NCBI RefSeq assembly: GCF_046630445.1 | Contig: NC_092339.1 | Coordinates: 51,459,501-51,523,500, forward strand | From: Rutidosis leptorrhynchoides | Lineage: Eukaryota; Streptophyta; Magnoliopsida; Asterales; Asteraceae | Direction: 5' to 3' | Length of the DNA: 64,000 bases | The notes under the pieces: generated by a model | The model's database searches: none | What the model was told of the DNA's origin: nothing | What the model saw: the letters and a program-made list of their open reading frames with translations, nothing else | Shown: positions 25,168-39,461 of the stretch, one piece after another | Numbering within the stretch: the stretch's first letter is position 1 | Layout of the letters: each line of letters begins with the position of its first letter | Position numbers and translations under genes: made by a program

Positions 25168-25379
25168 GCAAGCACACAATTTATATTGGTGGTACGACAT
25201 CTGTTTGTGTTGATGCCAACACACGTGAAATGGAGAATAAGATCGTCTTCCCGCAGTTAGTTTGGTACTCACTCAAAACACGCACGTATCACACATTTGA
25301 TGGGAAACTTGTCGAAAAGGGTTTTGGGGGTTTGTTGGGAGCCAAAACTCATGCTTGGATAGAACCAAGTTGGTGTTAG
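25113..25379 (+). pseudogene. Displaced C-terminal tail of gene A
   Basis: In the frame next to exon 2, codons from GTCGAGGTATTTAGG read VEVFRRNEAEREWKKTDTIG and run for about 89 codons without a stop to TAG at 25377, ending THAWIEPSWC. VFRWN-like and WIEP.W are classical DUF295 C-terminal motifs. A single base lost near 25107-25113 (GAGAAGTCGAGG) explains it. Because the tail has no other damage the loss is very recent, a polymorphism, or a sequence error. Confidence 0.8.
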
Positions 25380-27424
25380 CTAAACTTAAATAATTAGGTA
25401 TCGTTGTCATCGGATGAGGTTCAAGTTGCTGTATGACGTCACCAGAACATCATTGTTTTCACGTGAGGGAAGGCCTTGGAGCAGTAAGTTAGCCAGCCGA
25501 TGACATCAAACTTATTGGGGTTTTTAATTGGAGCACTTGTAAAAGCTTTTGCTATGTTCATGTAATCAGTCTCTGCGTTTGATGTCATTTGTATGTTATT
25601 TTTAAGTGTTTGGCTTTTATTTATGTTAATTCTAAGTATTCTGTATTCCATGTAACCTACTTTATTAGGGAAAAGCATTAGATTACGATCTACGGTGAAC
25701 ATCCAAGACTATTCTGTATTCCATGTAACCTACTTTATCTGACCTTGCTACTCTAACTTGACCGAACCATGTTGATTTTCTCAGTTTCCTGACAGGATTC
25801 TTAGTTCACATAACTTGACCATCTGTATTTAATAGTAGTGTTGATTTTGTATATTTTATTACCCGTGGGTTGTGGGTAACCGCGGGTCAGGGGCATGTCG
25901 AAACAATTAACCCGTTGATGGGTCACGGATCCAAAGGATTCATGCCCGTCGCCCGTGGGTGCCATCCCTAGTTAAACTAGAGGTGGCATAATGGGCAGGT
26001 TAGTTAAATGGTCAAATGGGGTTCAAACGGGCATTTTTATTGTGCGTTCAAACGGGACCGATTGACTGTTTTTCATCACTATGTAAATTCAAAATCCCAA
26101 AAAAAAGGGCTCAGATATAATATAAAAAAAAAAAAAAATACAAAAAACATTCCTTTGTAACTACCATATTGACCCGTTTCTTTTGTAGAGCAATGTATAC
26201 ATATGAGTAAATAGAATATACTGTTGCTGAAAAAATATTCATCGAAAACAATCACATTGAACCCCAACAAGAACAGCAACCGAGATACTCAGATACACCT
26301 CTAAGTCTGCATCAACAATAACACATGTTAGGCCTGTTTGTTAGGCTTATATTCTGCTCCTCTTGACAGTTGGTACGAATTGAATTGTGATATGGATGTT
26401 CAATGTTGTATTGTGTGGTGATAATACTAGGCTGACTACTTGGAACTCTTAAAAATAACAAGATTAAGTCTAAATCTAATAAGCTTATGCTTTACCTTTG
26501 ATCATTTTTTTGGTTTTATAGTTGGCATGTAACTAAAAAATAAACTAATGTACATCGAACTTATTTAAACGGGTGATAAATAGATCACAACACTACCTAT
26601 TCGAGAAACTTACATGTAATTTTTAACAGTTATATTTTTACTCGTACAACACATGGGCTCTAAATCTAGTAGGATAATTTAATTACGATGACAAATGAAA
26701 CATGTGACAACTTTGATTGGCTGAGTTGTACCGTAAACTTGATTTTTTTTTTTTTTTTTTTTTAAGAAAGGAACTTTGTAGTGCCATTCTTATAATTATC
26801 ATCGAACATTGAATGTAATGTGGCCACTAGAATAACACGAGACATAGATTTTTCCAACAGAAGATTCATTGAGTTCGAACATACCCTTTTTCATCCGAAC
26901 TCAGGTTCTAACGAGGTTGTATTTGAATGTCGTCTGAACTTACTGCACGCGATTGTAGTTTATTTGTTTGGTCAGTAAAGTGTTTTCGACCAGTGAATTA
27001 GGTTCGAACAAAGGCTTGTTCGGACATTGTTCGAAGATATAATGAATTTTTGCGGATACTTCGAAAAAAGTGTATTCTACCTGAAAGCTTTGAAAAAAGT
27101 GTATAAAGGTGAAATTTCCCTAAATCAGAGAGGATCATCAACACACCGGCTAATAAAAAGTACGTAAGGTATACGCCTTCTAATTCTCATGTCTTAAGAG
27201 ATTTGTGCAACTTTTAGTGGAATGATATACTTAACCATCTCGCCTTTGGTGCTTTCTAGTCCTATAAGTAGTACTTGATCCCAGAAAAAGGGGATATGCT
27301 TGATACCAGATCCACTTTTAGGGTTGACTCAGTTGAAGAAGGTTGTAATTTGACTACATGTTCTCTCTTTCCTGGGCTCGCTAACTTTTTCATTGGTGTC
27401 AAAGTTAGGGCACATGAGCCAGAT
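25380..27424. other. Intergenic between gene A and Gy3
   Basis: No gene recognised. A 27-bp unit beginning ATTCTGTATTCCATGTAACC occurs twice 73 bp apart (25638 and 25711). At 25955-25995 two sequences like the ends of hAT-type elements lie back to back (TGCCATCCCTA and CTAGAGGTGGCA). Poly-T of about 20 at 26743-26763. The rest is AT-rich and unremarkable. Confidence 0.55.
25638..25738. repeat. Short direct repeat, two units, period 73 bp
   Basis: A 27-bp unit starting ATTCTGTATTCCATGTAACC is present at both ends, identical by eye. Confidence 0.7.
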
Positions 27425-30828
<3,404 letters not shown>

Positions 30829-30863
30829 GTACCTACCAGTTGAATAAATTTCGTCCCGAAATT

Positions 30864-33800
30864 TTAAGCAGTTGGAGGTGTTGACGTATCTTCTGGAAAT
30901 AAGTGCGGGTATTTCTTCTTCATCTGATCTTCTCGTTCCCAGGTGAACTCGGATCCTCTACGAGCATTCCATCGAACCTTAACAATTGGTATTTTGTTTT
31001 GCTTAAGTCTTTTAACCTCACGATCCATTATTTCGACGGGTTCTTCGATGAATTGAAGTTTTTCGTTGATTTGGATTTCGTCTAACGGAATAGTGAGATC
31101 TTCTTTAGCAAAACATTTCTTCAAATTCGAGACGTGGAAAGTGTTATGTACAGCCGCGAGTTGTTGAGGTAACTCAAGTCGGTAAGCTACTGGTCCGACA
31201 CGATCAATAATCTTGAATGGTCCAATATACCTTGGATTTAATTTCCACCGTTTACCAAATCGAACAACGCCTTTCCAAGGTGCAACTTTAAGCATGACCA
31301 TCTCTCCAATTTCAAATTCTATATCTTTTCTTTTAATGTCAGCGTAGCTCTTTTGTCGACTTTGGGCGGTTTTCAACCGTTGTTGAATTTGGATGATCTT
31401 CTAGGTAGTTTCTTATATTATCTCCGGACCCGTATTCTGTCTATCCCCCACTTCACTCCAACAAATCGGAGACCTGCACTTTCTACCATAGAGTGCTTCA
31501 AATGGTGCCATCTCAATGCTTGAATGGTAGCTGTTGTTGTAGGAAAATTCTGCTAACGGTAGATGTCGGTCCCAATTGTTTCCGAAATCAATAACACATG
31601 CTAGTAGCATGTCTTCAAGCATTTGTATCGTCCTTTCGCTCTGCCCATCAGTTTGTGGATGATAGGCAGTACTCATGTCTAGACGAGTTCCTAATGCTTG
31701 CTGTAATGCCTGCCAGAATCTTGAAATAAATCTGCCATCCCTATCAGAGATAATAGAGATTGGTATTCCATGTCTGGAGACGACTTCCTTCAAATACAGT
31801 CGTGCAAACTTCTCCATCTTGTCATCTTCTCTTATTGGCAGGAAGTGTACTGATTTGGTGAGACGATCAACTATTGCCCAAATAGTATCAAAACCACTTG
31901 CAGTCCTTGGCAATTTAGTGATGAAATCCATGGTAATGTTTTCCCATTTCCATTCCGGGATTTCTGGTTGTTGAAGTAGACCTGATGGTTTCTGATGCTC
32001 AGCTTTGATCTTAGAATACGTCAAACATTCTCCTACATATTTAGCAACATCGGCTTTCATACCCGACCACCAAAAATGTTTCTTGAGATCCTTGTACATC
32101 TTCCCCGTTCCAGGATGTATTGAGTATATGGTTTTATGAGCTTCTCTAAGTACCATTTCTCTCATATCTCCAAATTTTGGTACCAAAATTCTTTCAGCCC
32201 TATACCGGGTTCCGTCTTTCCGAATATTAAGATGTTTCTCTGATCCTTTGGGTATTTCATCCTTTAAATTTCCCTCTTTTAAAACTCCTTGTTGCGCCTC
32301 CTTTATTTGAGTAGTAAGGTTATTGTGAATCATTATATTCATAGCTTTTACTCGAATGGGTTCTCTGTCTTTTCTGCTCAAAGTGTCGGCTACCACATTC
32401 GCCTTCCCCGGGTGGTAACGAATCTCAAAGTCGTAATCATTTAACAATTCAATCCACCTGCGCTGCCTCATGTTCAGTTGTTTCTGATTAAATATGTGTT
32501 GAAGACTTTTGTGGTCGGTATATATAATACTTTTGACCCCATATAAGTAGTGCCTCCAAGTCTTTAATGCAAAAACAACCGCACCTAATTCCAAATCGTG
32601 CGTCGTATAATTTTGCTCGTGAATCTTCAATTGTCTAGACGCATAAGTAATTACCTTTGTTCATTGCATTAATACACAACCGAGACCTTGCTTTGAAGCG
32701 TCACAATATATCACAAAATCATCATTCCCTTCAGGTAATGACAATATAGGTGCCGTAGTTAACTTTTTCTTTAACAATTGAAACGCTTTCTCTTGTTCAT
32801 CCTTCCATTCAAATTTTCTCCCTTTATGCGTTAATGCAGTCAAGGGTTTTGCTATTCTGGAAAATCTTGGATCAACCTTCTGTAGTAACCAGCTAGTCCT
32901 AAAAACTGGCGTATGTGTTTCGGAGTTTTCGGGGTTTCCCACTTTTCAACAGTTTCTATCTTTGCCGGATCCACCTTAATACCTTCTTTGTTCACTATGT
33001 GACCGAGGAATTGAACTTCTTCCAACCAAAATGCACACTTTGAAAACTTAGCGTACAGTTTTTCTTTTCTCAGCAACTCTAGCACTTTTCTCAAATGTTC
33101 TTCGTGCTCTTGATCATTCTTCGAGTAAATAAGTATGTCATCGATGAAAATAATGACAAACTTGTCAAGATATGGCCCACACACTCGGTTCATGAGGTCC
33201 ATGAACACAGCTGGTGCGTTAGTCAACCCAAACGGCATAACCATAAACTCGTAATGACCGTAACGCGTCCTAAAAGCAGTCTTTGGAATATCATCCTCCT
33301 TCACCCGCATTTGATTATACCCAGAACGTAAATCAATCTTCGAATAAACCAACGAGCCTTGTAGTTGATCAAATAAGTCATTGATTCTCGGTAGTGGGTA
33401 GCGGTTTTTAATGGTAAGTTTGTTCAACTCTCGGTAGTCGATACACAACCTGAATGTACCATCCTTCTTCTTGACAAATAAAACAGGAGCTCCCCACGGT
33501 GATGTGCGTGGTCGAATGAAACCACGCTCTAAAAGTTTCTGTAACTGACTTTGAAGTTCCTTCATTTCGCTGGGTGCGAGTCTGTATGGAGCACGAGCTA
33601 TTGATGCAGCTCCCGGTACAAGGTCTATTTGAAATTCAACAGATCGGTGTGGAGGTAGTCCCGGTAATTCTTTCGAAAATACATCGGGAAATTCTTTCGC
33701 GACAGGAACATTATTGATGTTCTTTTCTTCAGAATTGACTTTCTCAACGTGTGCTAGCACAGCATAGCAACCTTTTCTTATTAGTTTTTGCGCCTTTAGG

Positions 33801-35433
33801 TTACTAATAAGATTTAACTTCGCGTTGCTCTTTTCTCCGTACACCATTAAGGGTTTTCCTTTTTCTCGTATAATGCGAATTGCATTTTTGTAACAAACGA
33901 TCTCTGCTTTCACTTCTTTCAACCAGTCCATACCGATTATCACATCAATACTCCCTAACTCTACTAGTATCAAATCAATCTTAAATGTTTCGCTAACCAG
34001 TTTAATTTCTCGATTCCGACATATATTATCTGCCGAAATTAATTTGCCGTTTGCTAATTCGAGTAAAAATTTATTATCCAAAGGCATCAATGGACAACTT
34101 AATTTCGCACAAAAATCTCTACTCATATAACTTCTATCCGCACCCGAATCAAATAAAACATAAGCGTATTTATTGTCAATAAGAAACGTACCCGTAACAA
34201 GCTCCGGGTCTTCCTGTGCTTCTGCCGTATTAATATTGAAAACTCTTTCGCGGCCTTGCCCATTAGTATTCCCCTGATTCGGGAAATTTTTAATAATGTG
34301 GCCCGGTTTTCCACATTTATAACAGACTACGTTGGTAGTACTTGCTCCAACACTACTTGTTCCGACATTACTCGTTCTGACATTATTTGTTCCTTTAGTT
34401 CTGTTATACATTGGTCCGTAGACCTCACACTTTGTCGCGCTATGACCATTTCTTTTACACCTGTTGCAAAATGTTGTGCAGAACCTCGGGTAATTCTCTT
34501 CACCCCTTTGACATGGCTATTTTTGATTATTGTTGTTGTTGCGGTTGTTATTGTTGTTGGGACGATTATTGTAATTATTGTTGTTGGGACGTTTATTGTA
34601 GTTGTTATTGTTGTTGGGATTGCGATTGTTGTTGTTGCGATTTATGTTGCGGTTGTTGGGATAGTTGTTGCGATTGTGGTTGTAATTGTTGTTGTTGTTG
34701 TACTGGTGACTCTTGTCACTGTTTTCCTCCCACTTCCTCTTGAGTTGTTTCGTGTTGGCTTCTTCAGCCGCCTGCTCTTTAATTCTTCCCTCTATCTGAT
34801 TTATGAGTTTATGAGCCATTCGACTTGCCTTTTGTATGGAAGCGGGCTCGTGCGAACTCACATTTTCTTGAATCCTTTCTGGTAATCCTTTTACAAACGC
34901 GTCGATCTTCTCTTCTTCATCTTCGAACGTTCCCGGACACAATAGCCACAACTCTGTGAATCGTCGTTCATACGTGGTAATGTCGAACCCTTGTGTTCGT
35001 AACTCTCTAAGCTCTGCCTTGAGCTTATTGACCTCGTTTCTAGGACGGTACTGCTCGTTCATCAAGTGCTTGAATACTGATCACGGTAGTGCGTAAGCAG
35101 CATTTTGTCCTACTGTTCAAGATAGGTGTTCCACCACGTTAACGCAGTACCTATGAAGGTATGCGTGGCGTACTTAACCTTATCCTCTTCAGTAGACTTA
35201 CTTATGGTGAACACCGATTCGACCTTCTCGGTCCACCGTTTTAATCCAATTGGACCCTCGATTCCATCGAATTCCAGAGGTTTGCAGGCAGTGAATTCTT
35301 TGTAGGAGCATCCTACACGATTTCTTGTGGAATTAGTTCCACTGCTAGATCCAGAGTTATTGTTATTTTGCTGCAAGGAATACACGGAAGTCTTCCTCAC
35401 TCATGTTCAAATTCTGACGAGTTGCCGGTGCCA
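30864..35433 (-). pseudogene. Gy3 gag-pol, broken (about six breaks)
   Basis: All parts of a Ty3 polyprotein can be recognised in order: gag with an Asn-rich tail, a CCHC knuckle, protease [11 protein letters not shown] with FIDDILIYS, RNase H with YCDASKQG, integrase with DRDGRF and [14 protein letters not shown] motif and the PEFTWERE-type C-terminal tail. Similar to the Gy1 polyprotein over its whole length. Fossil: not able to give a full product. Confidence 0.93.
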
Positions 35434-35945
35434 TTTCCTTCAAAAATAGTCAAAGAATTGAGTTAATCATATAGAATTTAAGAGTAGTCAATAGTATTTC
35501 GTAGCATTATATGAACTTATTTATAAAAGCTTTTTCTTCATATTAGCATTTTATAGTTTTAATTCGGGTAGTACCTACCCGTTAAGTTCATACTTACTAG
35601 CTACTATACAACTCAACTACTACGCTTCTATATGAAAAACTTATTACAATAATATTTCGCGTTCAAACTTTATACAAAATATTACAAACTTACAATACCG
35701 CTATTATACATATAGGATGAAATATAGCACATAATAACATTGCTACTCGGCAGCTATAAATGCATTTCTAGTTAATACACAAGTTGTTCAGCAAAAGAAA
35801 TAAAGACACGTAATTCATAAGTCCAGAAACAAGGCATGCATTCTGGTTTTACTAATACGACTTCCCATCCTTGGTCTTGTGGAAAGTAACCGTTATGACT
35901 ATTGGCTAGGCAGCATGTTGTAATGTTGTCAAAAGGACGAGGATT

Positions 35946-36464
35946 TCATAATGTCCAACAGCCCCGTAACAATCTAAAAACCTTGTTTCTCACCCCAACT
36001 ACTGAATCCGTTACTTGTGAGAATGTTTTATTTAAAAGTTGAAACCCAATGTTTTTTTTCTCAATTTGATGAGAAGCGAACATTATTAACCTGTAAGCAT
36101 AACATGCTTCTTTATGTTGCATGTTAGAAGCTCTTTCTAAAGAATGGAGTCCTATGTTGGGATATGTTGAGTAAAAATAGGTTCGTAACCCGTAGTGTAA
36201 AATTGCATCTGGGTTTCCCGCACTAAATACCTTAAAGAAAACTTGGCGTAACTTAAAGTCTCCCCAATGTGATATACCCCATCTTTCAAAGGAAAGCCTT
36301 TTATATACTAAGGCATGCCTGGAATGTCTCTCAAACCTTTGACAAACTAATTTTGCCGTAACTAATTGTGCTGATGAATTCTGCCCGACTCTAGACAAGA
36401 TTTCATCAATCATATCTCCTGGTAGGTCTTCTAAAATTTTCGATTGTCTACCCTTAACGTCCAT
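35946..36464 (-). CDS. F-box protein (At2g35280-like) carried inside Gy3
   Basis: Open frame of 172 residues from MDVKGRQSK (181 if a weaker upstream ATG at 36491 is used). F-box at residues about 9-50: ILEDLPGDMIDEILSRVG, then LVTAKLVCQRF. After it, VYKRLSFERWGISHW, VFFKVFSAGNPDAILHYGLR and LERASNMQHKEACYAYRLIM match the Sel1-like tail of plant F-box proteins of the At2g35280 type. By family it would bind SKP1 and act in an SCF ubiquitin ligase. It lies on the element's coding strand between leader ORF and gag, inside the LTRs, and is intact although gag-pol is badly broken. I chose the start at 36464 because a 3' splice site (CTAAT branch-like motif, then TATTTTACAG) sits 12 bp upstream and would remove the earlier ATG. 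Origin by capture of a host transcript is an inference; an intact host gene cannot be the case here since LTR sequence brackets it on both sides. Confidence 0.8.
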   Translation of the reverse strand: MDVKGRQSKILEDLPGDMIDEILSRVGQNSSAQLVTAKLVCQRFERHSRHALVYKRLSFERWGISHWGDFKLRQVFFKVFSAGNPDAILHYGLRTYFYSTYPNIGLHSLERASNMQHKEACYAYRLIMFASHQIEKKNIGFQLLNKTFSQVTDSVVGVRNKVFRLLRGCWTL

Positions 36465-36476
36465 TTTGTTTTTATA

Positions 36477-36510
36477 CTGTAAAATAGACAAGGATTAGAT
36501 TCGTAAAAGA
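36477..36510 (-). promoter_or_regulatory. Candidate 3' splice site before the Gy3 F-box ORF
   Basis: Minus strand ATCTAATCCTTGTC then TATTTTACAG: a CTAAT branch-like motif, a pyrimidine tract and a CAG acceptor 12 bp before MDVKG. It would let the F-box be made from a spliced transcript started in the LTR. No donor fixed. Confidence 0.4.
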
Positions 36511-36648
36511 TAATTAACAAACAATACAAGCAATTTTTACATAGAACATAAACGTACAAGCACACTACAATACATATAATACACAACATGATTACAACCC
36601 TCTAATCTGAATCACTGGTTTCTTCTTCTTCGGACTTGGTTCATTTTC

Positions 36649-37224
36649 CTAATTTTCTAAGGATATATGGTGTTCCTCTAATACGAGTCGTCGTTTTCCA
36701 CAATGGTTTAGAAAAACTGGTGGTTTAGAGGTTCCCGGGTTATTGTTACAATTAAGGAAATACGGACGTTGTCGATACATATAAAGTTCATCGGGGTTGG
36801 AATCAGGTTTCTCTATTTTTATACCTTTTCCCTTATTATTTTCTTTTGCTTTATTAAATTGGGTCGAGGTAATTTCTATAACATCATCGGAATCCTCATC
36901 GGGATCCGATTCATCGAAAAATTGATAATCTTCCCAATATTTTGCTTTCTCGGCGGAAACACCATTGACCATTATTGACTTTGGTCCGTTAGTTGAGGAT
37001 TTTCTTTTATTTAACCGATTTACAGTAGGTATCAATATTTCTTCCTTCGAAACCTCTTCTTCTTCCGGTTCTTCCTCTTTCGGTTCCTCCTCTTCCGGTT
37101 CCTATTCTTCCGGTTCCTCCTCTTCAGGTTCCTCCTCTTCCGGAATTTGTGAATCTTCCCAAAGTATATTCGATTCTTCATTATTATTAGGCGAGTCGAT
37201 GGAATTTGTACTAGTGGTAGACAT
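36649..37224 (-). pseudogene. Gy3 leader ORF, acidic, partly broken
   Basis: Starts MSTTSTNSIDSPNNNEESN after GTGATAGATG, the same context as the Gy1 leader ORF, and shares its EDSQ.P motif. A repeat of EEEEP units follows, then a Lys/Arg part (NRLNKRKSS) and an acidic patch (DESDPDEDSDDV). Lys-rich C-terminal end. Not a known domain. It belongs to the element and is broken about once or twice. Confidence 0.55.
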
Positions 37225-37418
37225 CTATCACACAGTATCAAACACATTAAGAGGTTAATATATCACATAATATTTACATGTTAATAATATATAGTTTCCA
37301 ACAAAAGTGTTAAGCAATCGTTTTTAAAGAAAACACGGTCGAAGTCCAGACCCACTAATGTATCCTAACAAACTCGATAAGACACACTAATGCAAATTTC
37401 TGGTTCTCTAAGACAAAC

Positions 37419-37430
37419 GCTCGGATACCA
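37419..37430 (-). other. Gy3 primer binding site
   Basis: Minus strand TGGTATCCGAGC, one base off the usual initiator-Met complement, two bases from the LTR. The conserved leader block with two CATTAGTG motifs follows on the minus strand (about 37337-37418). Confidence 0.85.
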
Positions 37431-38507
37431 ACTGAAATGTCCCGTTCATATTGATTATAAACGTTCCATATTAATTGATTTCGTTGCGAGGTTTTGACCT
37501 CTATATGAGAATTTTTTCAAAGACTGCATTCGTTTTTAAAACAAACCATAACCTTTATTTTATCAACAAGGTTAAAAGGACACCACCTAGATTATCAGAA
37601 ATGATAATCTAAAAATATCACACTTAGACACTACCAATACATATTGGTTTACAATATTAATATGTTACAACAAAGTAAATTTCGAATGCAGTTTTAAACA
37701 ATATTATACAAGCATGCTGACTCCAAATCTTGTCCATATATTAGCATGCAACAGCGGAAGCTCTTAATAATCACCTGAGAACAAACATGCTTTAAACGTC
37801 AACAAAAAAGTTGGTGAGTTATAGGTTTAACCTATATATTTATCAAATCGTAATAATAGACCACAAGATTTCATATTTCAATATACATCCCATACATAGA
37901 GATAAAAATCATTCATATGGTGAACACCTGGTAATCGACATTAACAAGATGCATATAAGAATATCCCCATCATTCCGGGACATCCATCGGACATAATAAA
38001 AAACTCGAAGTACTAAAGCATCCGGTACTTTGGATGGGGTTTGTTAGGCCTAATAGATCTATCTTTAGGATTCGCGTCAATTAGGCGTGCTTTAATTCTC
38101 AAAATTAGTGATGTTCCCTAATTCTTAGGCTACCAAGCAAAAAGGGGCATATTCGGCTTCGATCATTCATCCATAGAAAGTAGTTTCATGTACTTGTGTC
38201 TATTTTATAAAACATTTATAAAGCTGCATGTATTCTCATCCCAAAAATATTAGATTTTAAAAGTGGGACTATAACTCACTTTCACAGATTTTTACTTCGT
38301 CGGGAAGTAATACTTGGCCACTGGTCGATTCACGAACCTATAACAAATATATACATATATATCAAAGTATGTTCAAAACATATTTACAATATTTTTAATA
38401 CGTTTTAATGTTTTAAGTTTATTAAGTCAGCTGTCCTCGTTAGTAACCTATAACTAGTTGTCCACAGTTAGATGTACAGAAATAAAGCAATATATATTAT
38501 CTTGAAT

Positions 38508-38611
<104 letters not shown>

Positions 38612-38817
38612 TGGGTCGATATGATATGTCAAAACATTGTATTCGTGTCTATGGTATCCCAAGATTACATAATATATTAGAATACATGTATAATACAATA
38701 TGAGTTAGCTAGGATATGATTAATATAGATTTGTTACCAATTTTCACGTAGCTTCAACAAGCAAAATTATCCAATCTTGTTTTACCCATAACTTCTTCGT
38801 TTTAAATCCGTTTTGAG

Positions 38818-38922
38818 CATAGACACTCTATATGCAGTAATGTTGGAGTTAGCTATACAGGGTTGAGGTTGATTCCAAAATATTATATATACTTTGAGTT
38901 GTGATCTAGCCTGAGGCTTGTA
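38818..38922 (-). repeat. Inverted, displaced copy of 28519-28623
   Basis: Reverse complement of the 105-bp block of the 3' LTR, placed between TTTTGAG and TGATTCAAG, two sequences that are adjacent in the 3' LTR. See findings. Confidence 0.9.
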
Positions 38923-39461
38923 TGATTCAAGTTGCTATGGTTTCATATTGAACTTAAGCTTATGATTCTAAACAGAAAAAGTATAAGTTTATAGTCGGAA
39001 ATACAGGTTACAAGTCGTTTTTGTAAAGGTAGTCATTTCAGTCGAAAGAACGACGTCTAGATGACCATTTTGGAAAACATACTTTCATTTTCAGTTTAAC
39101 CATGATTTTTGGATATAGTTTCATGTTCATAAGAAAAATTATTTTCCCAGAAGAACAACTTTTAAATCAAAGTTTATCATAGTTTTTAATTAACTAACCC
39201 AAAACAGCCCGCGGTGTTACTTCGACGGCGTATATCCGATTTTACGGTGTTTTTCGTATTTTCAGGTTTTAAATCATTAAGTTAGCATATCATATAGATA
39301 TAGAACATGTGTTTAGTTGATTTTAAAAGTCAAGTTAGAAGGATTAACTTTCGTTTGCGAACAAGTTTAGAATTAACTAAACTATGTTCTAGTGATTACA
39401 AGTTTAAACCTTCGAATAAGGTAGTTTTATATATATGAATCGAATGATGTTATGAACATCA

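Noticed and set aside
34256-34885. Val- and Cys-rich plus-strand ORFs that look membrane-like
   Set aside because: Antisense shadow of the Asn-rich gag tail of Gy3 (AAC/AAT codons read as GTT/ATT and TGT).
35946-36491. F-box ORF as an ordinary host gene into which the element fell
   Set aside because: LTRs, primer site and leader ORF lie on one side and gag-pol on the other in normal element order, with no LTR end or target repeat next to the ORF.
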